A DNA stretch of 55,420 bases from an uncultured Gammaproteobacteria bacterium (GTDB lineage: Bacteria > Pseudomonadota > Gammaproteobacteria > CAMYKB01). The notes beneath the pieces were generated by a model. That model was not told where the DNA came from and ran no database searches. It saw only the letters and a list, made by a program, of their open reading frames with translations. The translations under genes and the position numbers were made by a program. Shown here piece after piece: positions 19,915-30,017 of this stretch. The DNA lies in assembly GCA_947258875.1 (NCBI GenBank), contig CAMYKB010000017.1:37866-93285 (forward strand), given 5' to 3'. Every line of letters starts with the position of its first letter. Position 1 is the stretch's first letter.

Positions 19915-20511
19915 TTAGTCTCGTTCTTCTGGTTTCATCTTTACCAAACGCACGCGATCATCGCGATCTACACTCACCTGCTGCGCCGGATTCTGGTACT
20001 TAGTGCGCGTCCGCCGCCGCAGTGTCAAGGCAATGGCCGCAACAATTGCCACCAACAGAATGACCGCGGCGATTTCAAATTGATAAACATAATCCGTGTA
20101 CAACACTTCACCCAGGGCCTCGGTATTGCTGTATGTAGCCGGCGCAGGCTCGGGGGCGCCAGTATCAAATGCCCCGCTGACAATCACCAGCACCATCTCT
20201 GAGACCATAATCAGCGCCACCAGAGCACCTACCGGCAGATAACCGGCAAAACCTTCACGCAGCCTGGCAATATTAATATCCAGCATCATCACTACAAACA
20301 GGAACAGCACCATGACTGCACCGACATAAACAAGCACCAGCGCGATCGCCAGAAACTCTGCTTCAAGTAACATCCACAGCGCTGCGCAGGAGAAAAAAGT
20401 TAATACCAGGAACAGCGCAGCATGCACTGGATTACGCACAGTAATTACACGTAACGCCGACAATGTGGTCACCGCTGCAAACAAAAAAAATACTAACTGC
20501 TGAAAAGTCAT
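19915..20511 (-). CDS. nuoJ: NADH-quinone oxidoreductase subunit J
   Basis: Five-helix membrane subunit at the junction of the hydrophilic and membrane arms. The 198 residues include NPVHAALFLVLTFFSCAALW and EFLAIALVLVYVGAVMVLFL, the best-conserved part. The C-terminal tail is charged and cytoplasmic. It follows nuoI by 22 bases. Confidence 0.96.
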   Translation of the reverse strand: MTFQQLVFFLFAAVTTLSALRVITVRNPVHAALFLVLTFFSCAALWMLLEAEFLAIALVLVYVGAVMVLFLFVVMMLDINIARLREGFAGYLPVGALVALIMVSEMVLVIVSGAFDTGAPEPAPATYSNTEALGEVLYTDYVYQFEIAAVILLVAIVAAIALTLRRRTRTKYQNPAQQVSVDRDDRVRLVKMKPEERD

Positions 20512-20533
20512 AGTTTCGATCCGTTAGCGGGAA

Positions 20534-21022
20534 TCATCTGTAAGCCGCGTCAGCTGCACGATCGGCAGCAATCTGGTCTTCGTGTTTATCACCAACCGCC
20601 AGTAGCTTGTCCTTGGTCATAATCTGATCACCGCGGTTTTCGAAATGATATTCAAATATCCGGGTCTCAACGATTGAGTCCACCGGACAGGCCTCCTCAC
20701 AGAAACCGCAGAAAATGCACTTGAACAAATCGATATCGTAACGAGTGGTGCGACGGCTGCCGTCTTCACGCTGTTGTGATTCGATAGTGATTGCCAATGC
20801 CGGGCAAACGGCCTCACATAACTTGCAGGCGATACAGCGTTCTTCACCATTGGGATAGCGGCGTAGCGCATGCAAACCACGAAACCGTGGTGACTGTGGC
20901 GCCCTTTCATCCGGATACTGTACGGTGATCTTGCGTTCGAATAAGTTACGTCCGGTTAGCATCATGCCACGGAACAATTCCAGCAGCAGGAAGCTCTTGA
21001 AAAAATGCCGTAGCGCATTCAT
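20534..21022 (-). CDS. nuoI: NADH-quinone oxidoreductase subunit I (two 4Fe-4S clusters)
   Basis: Ferredoxin-like subunit that carries electrons through clusters N6a and N6b to NuoB. The two motifs have cysteines at 63, 66, 69, 73 and at 102, 105, 108, 112, each in CxxCxxCxxxCP form. The protein is 162 residues. GAGG lies eight bases before the ATG. It starts ten bases after the nuoH stop; nuoH itself is broken, so translation of nuoI must rely on its own site. Confidence 0.97.
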   Translation of the reverse strand: MNALRHFFKSFLLLELFRGMMLTGRNLFERKITVQYPDERAPQSPRFRGLHALRRYPNGEERCIACKLCEAVCPALAITIESQQREDGSRRTTRYDIDLFKCIFCGFCEEACPVDSIVETRIFEYHFENRGDQIMTKDKLLAVGDKHEDQIAADRAADAAYR

Positions 21023-21032
21023 ATTGCCAACC

Positions 21033-22044
21033 TCATGATAACCACGGTTTCCAGCCTAGCGCTATAGCCGCGGCTTCGGCGAATATCCATACCAGGGTTA
21101 CCGGTATCAACACCTTCCAGCCAAGGCGCATGATCTGGTCATAGCGGTAACGCGGAAACGTGGCGCGAAACCATAAAAAATTAAACATGAAGAACGTGGT
21201 CTTGAGCAGGAACCAATGTATACCGTCACCAATAAGCCAGCCGATATAGGGCGTTTGTGCCCAGGACTGCGGGAAAATTGACAACCAGCCACCCATGAAT
21301 AACAACGCCGTTAGGGCTGAGATAAGTATCATGTTGGCGTATTCGGCGAGGAAGAACACGGCAAATGCCATACCCGAATATTCCACATGGAAGCCGGCGA
21401 CAATTTCCGATTCACCTTCCGCCACATCAAAGGGTGACCGGTTAGTCTCGGCGACACCGGAAATAATGTAGACCAGGAACAAGCCGATCAGCGGCCATAC
21501 AAACCAGCCTGTGGTCCATGCGCCCTGTTGCGCACGCACGATGTCACCCAGGTTGAGACTGCCAGCCGCCATTAATACCCCCACCAGCGCGAAACCCATG
21601 GCAATCTCATAAGCAACAATTTGTGCCGCCGAACGCATGGCGCCCAACAGCGCATATTTTGAATTGGACGCCCAACCCGCGATGATGACGCCATACACGC
21701 CCATCGATGTCAGCGCCAGGATATAGAGCAGACCGGCATTGATATCGGCGAGCACCATACCGTCAGCGAAAGGCATGACCGCCCAGGCTGCCAGTGCCGG
21801 CGCAAGTGATAGCATCGGTGCTATGAAGAACAGCGTGCGGCTGGCATTGGTGGGTACAATAATTTCCTTGAACAGCAGCTTGACTGCATCAGCAATCGGT
21901 TGCAACCAACCATTCCGCATAGGTAAAATAGGCAACTGCCAGCATCAGTGGCAGCACAATCGCAACAATCAAGGCAAGATTGAGCGACAGGGTTTGCAGC
22001 CATTCCGGTAAGCCGTCCCAGAGTGTAGTGAACATTTCCAGCAT
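21033..22044 (-). pseudogene. nuoH: NADH-quinone oxidoreductase subunit H, broken by an internal deletion and frameshift
   Basis: NuoH forms the quinone-binding chamber with NuoB and NuoD. The gene starts at an ATG at 22044 that shares one base with the nuoG stop (TGATG). The first frame gives 44 normal residues, from MLEMFTTLWDGLPEW through one membrane helix to YFTYAE. It then reads WLVATDC and stops at 21889. The rest of NuoH resumes in another frame from 21911 ([16 protein letters not shown]) and is intact for 292 residues. One base lies between GAA and GGT, where the family has about 19 codons with the ERK...GPNRVG motif. That equals a clean loss of about 56 bases. No single frameshift event in translation could restore the motif. 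It may be a real lesion or a sequence error. Confidence 0.85.
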
Positions 22045-24422
22045 CAGGAGACGACCTTCTGCAGCGATACAGGACCGAAACCAGCAGCCAGCTCACTGGT
22101 CTGACTTATACCTGCGGACATCCATACACAACCCTCTGGCACATCATCCGTTAGGGTCAAGGGCATGATAGACATATGACCCTGTTGCTTGACCAGCACA
22201 GCGCCTTCATTCGTCAAACCCAGGCGTACGGCATCTTGTGGGTTAACACAGGCGCCGATAAACTGTGCGTCCGTGGTGTTTTGCAAAGCTGATGCACGCC
22301 GCACCAGGTTGTCTACGGCATAGATCGGCACATCCGAAATACGCATCAAACCATCTGTAGCCTGCGGCATTTGCAAACCGCCATTGAGTGTTACGCTGTT
22401 ATCAAACTCGATATCAGCGGGAAACTGTTGCTTTAACTCATCGCGTACATCTGTGGAAGACATATAATCAAAACCGGGCAGCTCCAACTGATTCCCCAAC
22501 ACCCGCAACAATTTCCAGCCCGGACGCGCCTCGCCCGGCAATTGCCCTGCCCCCTGAAAACTTTGCCAACCACCTTCAGCGTTGACATAGGTCCCCGACG
22601 TCTCAGCATAGGTCGCTATCGGCAGGATGGCATCGGCATAGCCTCTCATCGCTTCACTGGCAAACGGTGAAAATACCGCGACAAAATCCGCCTCATTCAA
22701 GGCTTGTTGTGCTGTAGCTGGATCATTGCAGTCCAACTCGGCCTCGACGCCATACATTATGTATGCCTTGCGTGGCTTGGAAAACAATGCGCTAGCATGT
22801 GCGCCGCAATTCTCAGCAACCTGCCCAGCGGGCAAACGGTGCGGGACGACCCCCGCCAGCCAGGCACCGGCACTATTACCTGCTTCGGGCAGATAACCAA
22901 AGACTGCCCCGGTGTGCATCGCTATCGATGAGCACAAGGCCCTGATCAATGCGAAATCCGTATGCTGCTGTGCAATTGCGCCTAACAGGATGGCCTTATT
23001 GCCAGCTTCGGCAAGTTCTGTGGCGATGGCGGATTCGTTTTCAGCCGGCGTCACTCCCTTGAGTAGCGTGGCAAGGCTTTCGGGCACCTCAACCGCAGCG
23101 TACGCGAATACAGCGCTGGCAATACCCGCCAACGATCTGATCATTTCCTGTGGGCCGTTGACACATTGGGTACTGAGTTCGAAAGGAGTTTCATAGCGGC
23201 GTGGATTCACCATCATGACACGGCCGCCCTTAAGTACGGCTTTGCGTAAGCGATGCGTCACAATAGGTTGCTCCTTGCTGATATTACAACCCGCCAACAG
23301 CACTGCATCCTGCTTATCCAGGTCTTCAATATTCATACCCAGCCAGGGAAATAATGGCGCGGCATCCTGATCACTGAAGTCAGACTGCCGCAGGCGATGA
23401 TCAATATGGTTACTACCGAGCCCGCGCATCAGTTTTTGCGCCAGATACATTTCCTCAAGCGTAGTTGTGGGCGCGACCAGGGCGCCAAGATCCTGTGGTG
23501 CATGTTGCCGCAAGGATTTAGCGACAAAGTTCAGCGCAGTGTCCCAATCAGTTTGCTGCCAACTGCCGTTGCGCTTGATCATCGGTGCAGCGAGGCGGTC
23601 GTCGCTATAGAGAGCCTCGTAACTGAAACGGTCACGATTGGATATCCAGCTCTCATTAAGCGCTTCGTTATCTCTTGGCACCACACGCACCACGCGTCCG
23701 CGTAAGGTATGTATATATATGTTGGAGCCAATCGCATCATGGGGCGCCACAGAAGCATGCTGGATCATTTCCCAAGCGCGCGCCTCAAACCGGGACGGCT
23801 TGGCGGTGAGCGCACCCACCGGACACAAATCGATCACGTTGGCGGACAGCTCGCTGTCAACCGATTTCGCAATATAGGTGCCGATTTGCATATGTTCACC
23901 ACGGCCTGTCGCACCCAGCTCGCGTATCCCGGCAATCTCTTCACCGAAACGCACACAACGCGTGCAATGGATACAGCGCGTCATCTCTGTAGAGATCAGT
24001 GGACCGATATCCTTATCCTTGACCACACGTTTGTTATCAGTGTAACGCGACACATCCTCACCATAGCCCATGGCGATGTCCTGCAACTCACATTCACCGC
24101 CTTGATCACAAATCGGACAATCCAGGGGATGGTTAATTAACAGGAATTCCATGGTGCCCTTCTGTGCTTCGAGGGCCAATTTAGAATGCGTGTAAACCTT
24201 CATGCCATCCATCACCGGCGTAGCGCATGCCGGCAAGGGTTTGGGCGCCTTTTCAACCTCGACCAGACACATACGGCAATTGGCCGCCACGGACAGTTTT
24301 TTGTGATAACAAAAGCGCGGCACCTTGATATCGGCCTGATCCGTCACCTCGATAAGCATCGCACCCTTGCGCGCCTGCAAGGATTTGCCGTTGACTTCAA
24401 TTGTGACCAGATCGTCGCTCAT
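22044..24422 (-). CDS. nuoG: NADH-quinone oxidoreductase subunit G
   Basis: Large peripheral subunit carrying part of the iron-sulfur chain. The 2Fe-2S ligands are Cys38, Cys49, Cys52 and Cys66. A His-ligated 4Fe-4S site follows (HPLDCPICDQGGEC), then a 4Fe-4S site in RCIHCTRCVRF with a distal DLCPVGALT. The extra N7 cluster of E. coli NuoG is absent: the region reads ASVAPHDAIGSNIYI, with no cysteines. That is common outside the enterics. The 792 residues look complete. The 146-base gap before it is the longest in the operon and may hold an internal promoter (TTGTAA, 16 bases, TATGTT); I see only weak support. Confidence 0.96.
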   Translation of the reverse strand: MSDDLVTIEVNGKSLQARKGAMLIEVTDQADIKVPRFCYHKKLSVAANCRMCLVEVEKAPKPLPACATPVMDGMKVYTHSKLALEAQKGTMEFLLINHPLDCPICDQGGECELQDIAMGYGEDVSRYTDNKRVVKDKDIGPLISTEMTRCIHCTRCVRFGEEIAGIRELGATGRGEHMQIGTYIAKSVDSELSANVIDLCPVGALTAKPSRFEARAWEMIQHASVAPHDAIGSNIYIHTLRGRVVRVVPRDNEALNESWISNRDRFSYEALYSDDRLAAPMIKRNGSWQQTDWDTALNFVAKSLRQHAPQDLGALVAPTTTLEEMYLAQKLMRGLGSNHIDHRLRQSDFSDQDAAPLFPWLGMNIEDLDKQDAVLLAGCNISKEQPIVTHRLRKAVLKGGRVMMVNPRRYETPFELSTQCVNGPQEMIRSLAGIASAVFAYAAVEVPESLATLLKGVTPAENESAIATELAEAGNKAILLGAIAQQHTDFALIRALCSSIAMHTGAVFGYLPEAGNSAGAWLAGVVPHRLPAGQVAENCGAHASALFSKPRKAYIMYGVEAELDCNDPATAQQALNEADFVAVFSPFASEAMRGYADAILPIATYAETSGTYVNAEGGWQSFQGAGQLPGEARPGWKLLRVLGNQLELPGFDYMSSTDVRDELKQQFPADIEFDNSVTLNGGLQMPQATDGLMRISDVPIYAVDNLVRRASALQNTTDAQFIGACVNPQDAVRLGLTNEGAVLVKQQGHMSIMPLTLTDDVPEGCVWMSAGISQTSELAAGFGPVSLQKVVS

Positions 24423-24568
24423 ATTGTATTTATTAACTCTTAAACCTGATTAGCAACAGAGATCACAGAATAAACATAACCCCGAGATTCCCGTTTACAA
24501 AGCAATTAAATATGTCTCTACATCTGATTCATTAAACATGCGCTTTTTGCGCTTAGCAATGGAAACCC

Positions 24569-25861
24569 TCAAGCTGCCACACCCGGGCCCATCTCGACCA
24601 GACTTCTGCCATGTTCGACGTAATATAAAAATTCATGACGATAATGCTTGACGAAACTCTGCACGGGCATTGCTGCAGCATCACCTAATGCACAAATAGT
24701 GCGTCCGGCGATCTTATTCGCCACATCATCCAGTTTATCTATGTCCTCGACACGCCCTTTGCCTTCGACGATGCGCGTCAACATGCGGTACAGCCAACCG
24801 GTTCCTTCACGGCAGGGAGTACATTGTCCGCAGGATTCGGAATAATAAAACTGAGAAATACGCTGCAGCACCTTGACCATATCCGTGCTGTCATCCATGA
24901 CGATGACAGCACCTGACCCGAGCATGGAACCTGCCTTGCTGATCGAATCGTAATCCATATTGGCCTGCATCATGATGTCGCCCGGCAATACTGGCACCGA
25001 CGAACCACCCGGGATCACGGCCTTGAGTTGATGTCCGTCGCGCATGCCGCCAGCCATCTGCAGCAAATCGGCAAATGACGTACCCATTGGTATTTCAAAA
25101 TTACCCGGCTTTTGCACGTGCCCCGACACTGAAAAACATTTCACGCCGCCACTGTTGGGAATGCCAAGCCCTGCGAACCATTCACCACCGTTGCGCATAA
25201 TAGCCGGCACCGACGCCAAAGACTCCGTGTTATTAATTGTAGTCGGGCGCCCATAGAGACCAAAACCTGCCGGAAACGGTGGCTTGAATCGTGGCTGACC
25301 TTTCTTACCTTCGAGCGACTCGAGCAATGCCGTTTCTTCTCCGCAGATGTAGGCGCCCGCGCCCAGGGTGCCATACAGATCGAAATCGATCCCGCTACCC
25401 TGAATATCCTTACCCAAATAACCGGCTTCATAAGCCTCCTGCAACGCCTGCATGAAACGTTGATATGGCTCATCCATGAATTCGCCACGCATATAGTTGT
25501 ACCCAACAGTGGCACCGATGGCATAACCTGCTATCACCATACCTTCCACCAGCGCGTGAGGATTGAAACGCAGGATGTCACGATCTTTACAGGTGCCGGG
25601 CTCGGATTCATCAGAATTACACACAATATACTTTTGGCCCGGCGCCTGACGTGGCATAAAACTCCACTTCAACCCGGTCGGGAACCCTGCACCGCCCCGG
25701 CCGCGCAAATTTGATTTTTTTACTTCCTCAATAACGTCTTCAGGCGAAGTATTTTCCTTGAGTATTTTTTTCCAGGCCTCATAACCCCCGGTTTTGAGAT
25801 AATTCTCAAAGCTCCATGGCTCAGCGTACTGCAGGGTTTGAAAACAGACTTCGTTAGCCAT
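24569..25861 (-). CDS. nuoF: NADH-quinone oxidoreductase subunit F (NADH and FMN binding)
   Basis: Oxidises NADH through FMN and passes electrons to cluster N3. The motifs [17 protein letters not shown] (NADH and FMN), [19 protein letters not shown] and [12 protein letters not shown] with the later ICALGD cysteine (4Fe-4S) are present. I chose the ATG at 25861, giving [10 protein letters not shown] and 430 residues; it starts four bases after the nuoE stop. A longer open frame runs back into nuoE but is not needed. A nearby ATG four bases earlier leads to an immediate stop. Confidence 0.97.
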   Translation of the reverse strand: MANEVCFQTLQYAEPWSFENYLKTGGYEAWKKILKENTSPEDVIEEVKKSNLRGRGGAGFPTGLKWSFMPRQAPGQKYIVCNSDESEPGTCKDRDILRFNPHALVEGMVIAGYAIGATVGYNYMRGEFMDEPYQRFMQALQEAYEAGYLGKDIQGSGIDFDLYGTLGAGAYICGEETALLESLEGKKGQPRFKPPFPAGFGLYGRPTTINNTESLASVPAIMRNGGEWFAGLGIPNSGGVKCFSVSGHVQKPGNFEIPMGTSFADLLQMAGGMRDGHQLKAVIPGGSSVPVLPGDIMMQANMDYDSISKAGSMLGSGAVIVMDDSTDMVKVLQRISQFYYSESCGQCTPCREGTGWLYRMLTRIVEGKGRVEDIDKLDDVANKIAGRTICALGDAAAMPVQSFVKHYRHEFLYYVEHGRSLVEMGPGVAA

Positions 25862-25865
25862 GCAT

Positions 25866-26372
25866 TTATTCCAGTTTATCCAGAATCTCGTCGACCCTTT
25901 CAGGCGTGAGATGTTCATGGTAGACGTGATTTACCTGCATCATCGGCGCACCACAGCAAGCGGCAAGACATTCTTCCTCACGCTTAAGATAAAACCTGCC
26001 GTCGGCTGTGCTCTCACCAAGTTTGATGCCCAGCTTGTTCTCGATGTGTGCCAGGATTTCTTCAGAACCGCACAACATACATGAGATATTGGTGCACACT
26101 GCAATCGTGTGCTTGCCGACAGGTTTGGTTTCATACATCGAATAGAACGACGCCACTTCATAGACAGCGATCTCTGGCATGTCGAGGTAGTCGGCAACCG
26201 CATCCATCATCTCCTTTGCCAGGTAACCCTCCTCATGCTGCACAGCACTGAGCGCCGCCAGCACTGCAGATTGCTTCTGGTCTTGCGGATAACGTGTTAA
26301 CCAGCCGTCGATTTCTTCGCGCACATGCGCCGACAACCGTTCAGACCTGGGTGTGGGAACATGTTGCGCCAT
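25866..26372 (-). CDS. nuoE: NADH-quinone oxidoreductase subunit E (2Fe-2S)
   Basis: Thioredoxin-fold subunit with cluster N1a, next to NuoF. The ligands are Cys93 and Cys98 (CTNISC) and Cys135 and Cys139 (CLAAC). The 168 residues match the family. Its ATG shares one base with the nuoD stop (TGATG), which suggests coupled translation. Confidence 0.97.
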   Translation of the reverse strand: MAQHVPTPRSERLSAHVREEIDGWLTRYPQDQKQSAVLAALSAVQHEEGYLAKEMMDAVADYLDMPEIAVYEVASFYSMYETKPVGKHTIAVCTNISCMLCGSEEILAHIENKLGIKLGESTADGRFYLKREEECLAACCGAPMMQVNHVYHEHLTPERVDEILDKLE

Positions 26373-27625
26373 CAGCGATCCACATCCCCAAAGACAATAT
26401 CCTGGGTTCCTATAATCGCCACCACATCAGCCAGCATGTGTCCGCACGCCATCTCATTCATTGCAGACAAATGCGCGAACCCGGGGGCACGAATTTTCAG
26501 GCGGTACGGTTTGTTGGCGCCATCAGAAATGATATAAGTCCCGAACTCACCTTTCGGGTGTTCAATTCCCGCATAGGCTTCACCTTCCGGCAGGCAGTAT
26601 CCTTCCGTGAATAATTTGAAGTGATGTATCAACGATTCCATGTCGGCCTTCATTTCTTCACGTTTTGGTGGCGTGACTTTATGATTATCCAGCATCACTG
26701 GACCGGGGTTGTCACGCAACCACTTGATGCATTGTTTAATAATTTCGTTCGATTGCCGCATCTCCTCAATGCGCACCAGATAACGATCATAGGAATCACC
26801 AGTGACACCGACCGGAATATCAAAATCCATCCTGTCATAGACTTCATAGGGTTGTTTCTTGCGCAGATCCCACTCCACGCCCGAACCCCTCAGCATCGGC
26901 CCGCTAAAACCCAGTTGCATTGCCCGCTCAGGAGTCACCACACCAATACTGACTGTGCGCTGTTTCCATATGCGATTATCCGTCAACAGTGTTTCATATT
27001 GATCGACACATCCGGGAAAACGTCGGCTAAAGTCCTCGAGAAAATCGAGCATCGAACCCTGGCGAATTTCATTCAAGCGATCCACGTCTTTCTGACCGCG
27101 CCAGCGTGATGTCTCATATTGTGGCATCGTGTCGGGCAGATCGCGATGCACACCCCCCGGACGGTAATAGGTTGCGTGCAAACGCGCGCCGGAGACCGCT
27201 TCATAGCAATCCATCAAATCCTCACGCTCACGGAAGGCGTAGAGGAACACGGTCATCGCACCGATATCGATCGCGTGCGCACCCAGCCATAACAAATGAT
27301 TCAGTATCCGAGTAATCTCATCGAACATCACCCGAATATATTGCGCCCGAACCGGGGCTTCGATACCCAGCAACTTCTCAATCGCCAACACATAACCATG
27401 TTCATTACACATCATGGAGACATAGTCGAGGCGATCCATATAGCCGATGCTCTGGCTGTAAGGTTTGCTTTCAGCCAGCTTTTCGGTGCCGCGATGTAAT
27501 AAGCCGATATGCGGGTCGGCGCGCTGGATCACCTCGCCGTCCATTTCCAACACCATGCGCAATACCCCGTGCGCGGCGGGATGCTGCGGCCCAAAATTCA
27601 AAGTGTAGTTGCGAATTTCAGGCAT
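26372..27625 (-). CDS. nuoD: NADH-quinone oxidoreductase subunit D
   Basis: 49-kDa-type subunit that forms the quinone site with NuoB and NuoH; it descends from NiFe-hydrogenase large subunits but lacks the nickel ligands. Motifs include [14 protein letters not shown] near the N-terminus, [14 protein letters not shown] and the C-terminal [10 protein letters not shown] chose the ATG at 27625, which gives 417 residues and overlaps nuoC by eight bases. It is a separate gene from nuoC, unlike the nuoCD fusion of E. coli. Confidence 0.97.
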   Translation of the reverse strand: MPEIRNYTLNFGPQHPAAHGVLRMVLEMDGEVIQRADPHIGLLHRGTEKLAESKPYSQSIGYMDRLDYVSMMCNEHGYVLAIEKLLGIEAPVRAQYIRVMFDEITRILNHLLWLGAHAIDIGAMTVFLYAFREREDLMDCYEAVSGARLHATYYRPGGVHRDLPDTMPQYETSRWRGQKDVDRLNEIRQGSMLDFLEDFSRRFPGCVDQYETLLTDNRIWKQRTVSIGVVTPERAMQLGFSGPMLRGSGVEWDLRKKQPYEVYDRMDFDIPVGVTGDSYDRYLVRIEEMRQSNEIIKQCIKWLRDNPGPVMLDNHKVTPPKREEMKADMESLIHHFKLFTEGYCLPEGEAYAGIEHPKGEFGTYIISDGANKPYRLKIRAPGFAHLSAMNEMACGHMLADVVAIIGTQDIVFGDVDR

Positions 27626-28343
27626 CGCTCGCCTCACTCTCCACAGTATCATCGATATAACGATGATCGTGACGTATGGTTTTCGGTACCAATACACGCG
27701 GTTCGATCGTCACCGGCTGATAGATCACACGCCCTTGTTCAGGGTCATAGCGCATTTCCACATGCCCTACCAGTGGAAAATCCTTGCGGAAGGGATGCCC
27801 GATAAAGCCGTAATCTGTAAGTATGCGACGCAGATCAGGATGACCCTTGAAAATTATCCCGAAGAGATCAAAGGCTTCGCGCTCATACCAGTTAGCAGAA
27901 GACCAAATACCCACCACTGAATCAAGCAACGGCAGATCATCATCCTCACAGAAAATCTTGACACGTAAACGCTGATTCCTGGTAATGGATAACAAGTGAT
28001 AAACTACGGCAAAACGCAGGCCAGTATGCGTACCCACAACCGGTGCATCAGCAAAACGGAAACGTCCGGAAGTGGACTCCTGCACACCACGACTAAAACC
28101 CTCTGCGGTGGCCTCATCAGCATTCCACTCGGTTACCCCATACGCCTGATAATCAACACCCGCAAGATCCACCAGCATTTCAAATTTGAACCCATCTTCA
28201 TCACGCAGTGCTGTACAGGTTTCCAGCAAGTGAGCTGCATCAAGGGTTATGGTGACCTCACCCCGAGCAACAACACAGTTACTCAATGCATTGCCAAAAC
28301 GATGTTCCAGGCTATCAGCCAGTGTTTGCAGACGATCATTCAT
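27618..28343 (-). CDS. nuoC: NADH-quinone oxidoreductase subunit C
   Basis: 30-kDa-type peripheral subunit that packs against NuoD. The signature is [20 protein letters not shown], followed by [20 protein letters not shown]. The 241 residues include a longer acidic insert near 70-95 than many homologues. It lies 35 bases after nuoB and overlaps nuoD at its end. Confidence 0.96.
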   Translation of the reverse strand: MNDRLQTLADSLEHRFGNALSNCVVARGEVTITLDAAHLLETCTALRDEDGFKFEMLVDLAGVDYQAYGVTEWNADEATAEGFSRGVQESTSGRFRFADAPVVGTHTGLRFAVVYHLLSITRNQRLRVKIFCEDDDLPLLDSVVGIWSSANWYEREAFDLFGIIFKGHPDLRRILTDYGFIGHPFRKDFPLVGHVEMRYDPEQGRVIYQPVTIEPRVLVPKTIRHDHRYIDDTVESEASDA

Positions 28344-28378
28344 GAATACTAACGGGATTCATTGACAATATATTTGTA

Positions 28379-28855
28379 CTAGCGTGCGATAGTGTTGGTG
28401 CGTTTAATTTTGTTCTGTAATTGTATGATGCCATAAAGCAATGCCTCCGCCGTCGGTGGACAGCCGGGCACGTAGACATCTACCGGAACGATACGGTCAC
28501 AACCACGTACAACGGCATAGGAATAATGATAGTAGCCTCCCCCGTTAGCGCAGGAGCCCATGGAAATTACCCAGCGTGGCTCAGCCATCTGATCGTAGAC
28601 GCGCCGCAAGGCGGGCGCCATTTTGTTGCATAGAGTTCCGGCGACGATCATCACGTCGGATTGGCGCGGACTAGGCCTGAACAGGACACCGAAACGGTCA
28701 AAATCATAACGCGAAGCGCCGGCATGCATCATTTCCACTGCGCAACACGCCAGGCCAAAGGTTACCGGCCACATCGAGCCGGTGCGCGCCCAGTTAACCA
28801 GCTTATCAACCGAGGTGGTGACTATACCCTCTTCTAGATGCCCCTCTATTCCCAT
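28379..28855 (-). CDS. nuoB: NADH-quinone oxidoreductase subunit B (cluster N2)
   Basis: Carries cluster N2, the last electron carrier before quinone. Its ligands are the adjacent Cys37 and Cys38 ([10 protein letters not shown]), Cys102 ([10 protein letters not shown]) and Cys132 ([10 protein letters not shown]). I chose the ATG at 28855, giving 158 residues; AGGGG lies seven bases upstream, within the end of nuoA. The two genes overlap by ten bases. Confidence 0.97.
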   Translation of the reverse strand: MGIEGHLEEGIVTTSVDKLVNWARTGSMWPVTFGLACCAVEMMHAGASRYDFDRFGVLFRPSPRQSDVMIVAGTLCNKMAPALRRVYDQMAEPRWVISMGSCANGGGYYHYSYAVVRGCDRIVPVDVYVPGCPPTAEALLYGIIQLQNKIKRTNTIAR

Positions 28856-29202
28856 TCGAGGGCCCCTTTCTTCCACTCATAGATAAAACCAACAATAAGG
28901 ATGCCCAGAAAAATCACCATTGCGGTAATACCGAACAAGCCGATCTTGTCCAGCACAATAGCCCAGGGGAAAAGGAATGCGATTTCCAGGTCAAAGATAA
29001 TAAATAGAATGGCAACGAGGTAATAACGCACATCAAATTTCATGCGCGCATCTTCGAATGCTTCAAAGCCACATTCATACGGCGCACCTTTAGCCTTGTC
29101 CGGGCGATGCGGCCCAATCATTGCACCCATAGCCATGGCAACCACAGCAATGGTAAGGCCGATAGCCATAAATATCAGGATTGGTAGATACTGCTCGAGC
29201 AT
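28846..29202 (-). CDS. nuoA: NADH-quinone oxidoreductase subunit A
   Basis: Three-helix membrane subunit and first gene of the nuo operon. The conserved [20 protein letters not shown] loop and the glutamate in [14 protein letters not shown] are present. I chose the ATG at 29202 (118 residues); a GTG seven codons upstream overlaps the strong GGGAGG and so is unlikely. The nuo promoter should lie in 29203-29400. A TATAAT sits just after the tRNA-Leu gene (minus strand, 29399-29394), but its -35 would fall inside the tRNA and is poor. Confidence 0.96.
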   Translation of the reverse strand: MLEQYLPILIFMAIGLTIAVVAMAMGAMIGPHRPDKAKGAPYECGFEAFEDARMKFDVRYYLVAILFIIFDLEIAFLFPWAIVLDKIGLFGITAMVIFLGILIVGFIYEWKKGALEWE

Positions 29203-29400
29203 TGCTTTCTTGTTTCCTCCCACCGCAAACTGAAAGTTTCAAGCTACGACTTAATGCACCACAACAACACACAGTCCCCAGCCGCACATATGCAGAAGCC
29301 AGGTCGTACACACACTTGCAGTGCTAAGCGGCATTCATCTTGACCTGATCGCGCTGGATTACTTTGATCCCAGTCATGATGTGCCGTATTTAAATTATAT

Positions 29401-29485
29401 TGGTGCCGATGGCCGGAGTCGAACCGGCACGGCTTGCGCCACCACCCCCTCAAGATGGCGTGTCTACCAATTCCACCACATCGGC
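29401..29485 (-). tRNA. leuU: tRNA-Leu (GAG)
   Basis: An 85-base class II tRNA with a long variable arm and encoded CCA. The acceptor stem GCCGATG/CATCGGC pairs fully. The anticodon loop TTGAGGG gives GAG, which reads CUC and CUU. It lies 99 bases after secG, as leuU does in E. coli, and is probably transcribed from the tpiA-secG side. No clear promoter of its own is visible. Confidence 0.97.
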
Positions 29486-29584
29486 ATATGTATTGCTAAT
29501 GGGACGATATTATCAGGCCATCAGCGGGGTTTATATATTTATCCTCGCTGCGGCATCTATCGCCTTTTGAAAACCCTGCAAATA

Positions 29585-30013
29585 TTATTGTTGTGGTATA
29601 TCCGCAGGTTGGGACACTGGTTCGCTGTCTTCAGTCGCAGACTGATCAGCAGATGTCGCACCAGGATCGGAAACAGCCTCCACCGGAATATCAGCGGGTG
29701 CCGACGTTTCCTCCAGCACCGGTTGCACAGGCGCGGATTCGGGAGCAACCTGCTCAACCACGCTTTGCGCAGTAGGCTGATTACGTGCGATATAAGCCAG
29801 TAGCAAGCTGTTAATAAAAAACAGTGCAGCTAGAATTGCGGTTGCTCTTGTCAGGAATGAAGCCGAGCCGCGTGAACCGAACACTGTAGATGACGCGCCA
29901 CTGCCAAAGGCTGCCCCGGCATCGGCACCCTTGCCGTGCTGGATCAGTACCAGACCGATAACACCAATCGCCAGCAACACATCCACTGCCATTAGTATGC
30001 TGTATAAACCCAT
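29585..30013 (-). CDS. secG: Preprotein translocase subunit SecG
   Basis: Two-helix inner-membrane protein of the SecYEG channel; it helps SecA-driven export. The conserved VLIQHGKGADAGAAFGSGAS loop separates the two helices (about 3-22 and 52-73). The protein has 142 residues, longer than E. coli SecG (110). The extra length is a Pro/Glu/Ala-rich C-terminal tail. It starts four bases after tpiA. Confidence 0.95.
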   Translation of the reverse strand: MGLYSILMAVDVLLAIGVIGLVLIQHGKGADAGAAFGSGASSTVFGSRGSASFLTRATAILAALFFINSLLLAYIARNQPTAQSVVEQVAPESAPVQPVLEETSAPADIPVEAVSDPGATSADQSATEDSEPVSQPADIPQQ

Positions 30014-30017
30014 ATGA

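Noticed and set aside
21889-22044. Programmed frameshifting in nuoH
   Set aside because: A one-base slip would join the frames, but about 19 conserved codons would still be missing, and no slippery sequence is present.
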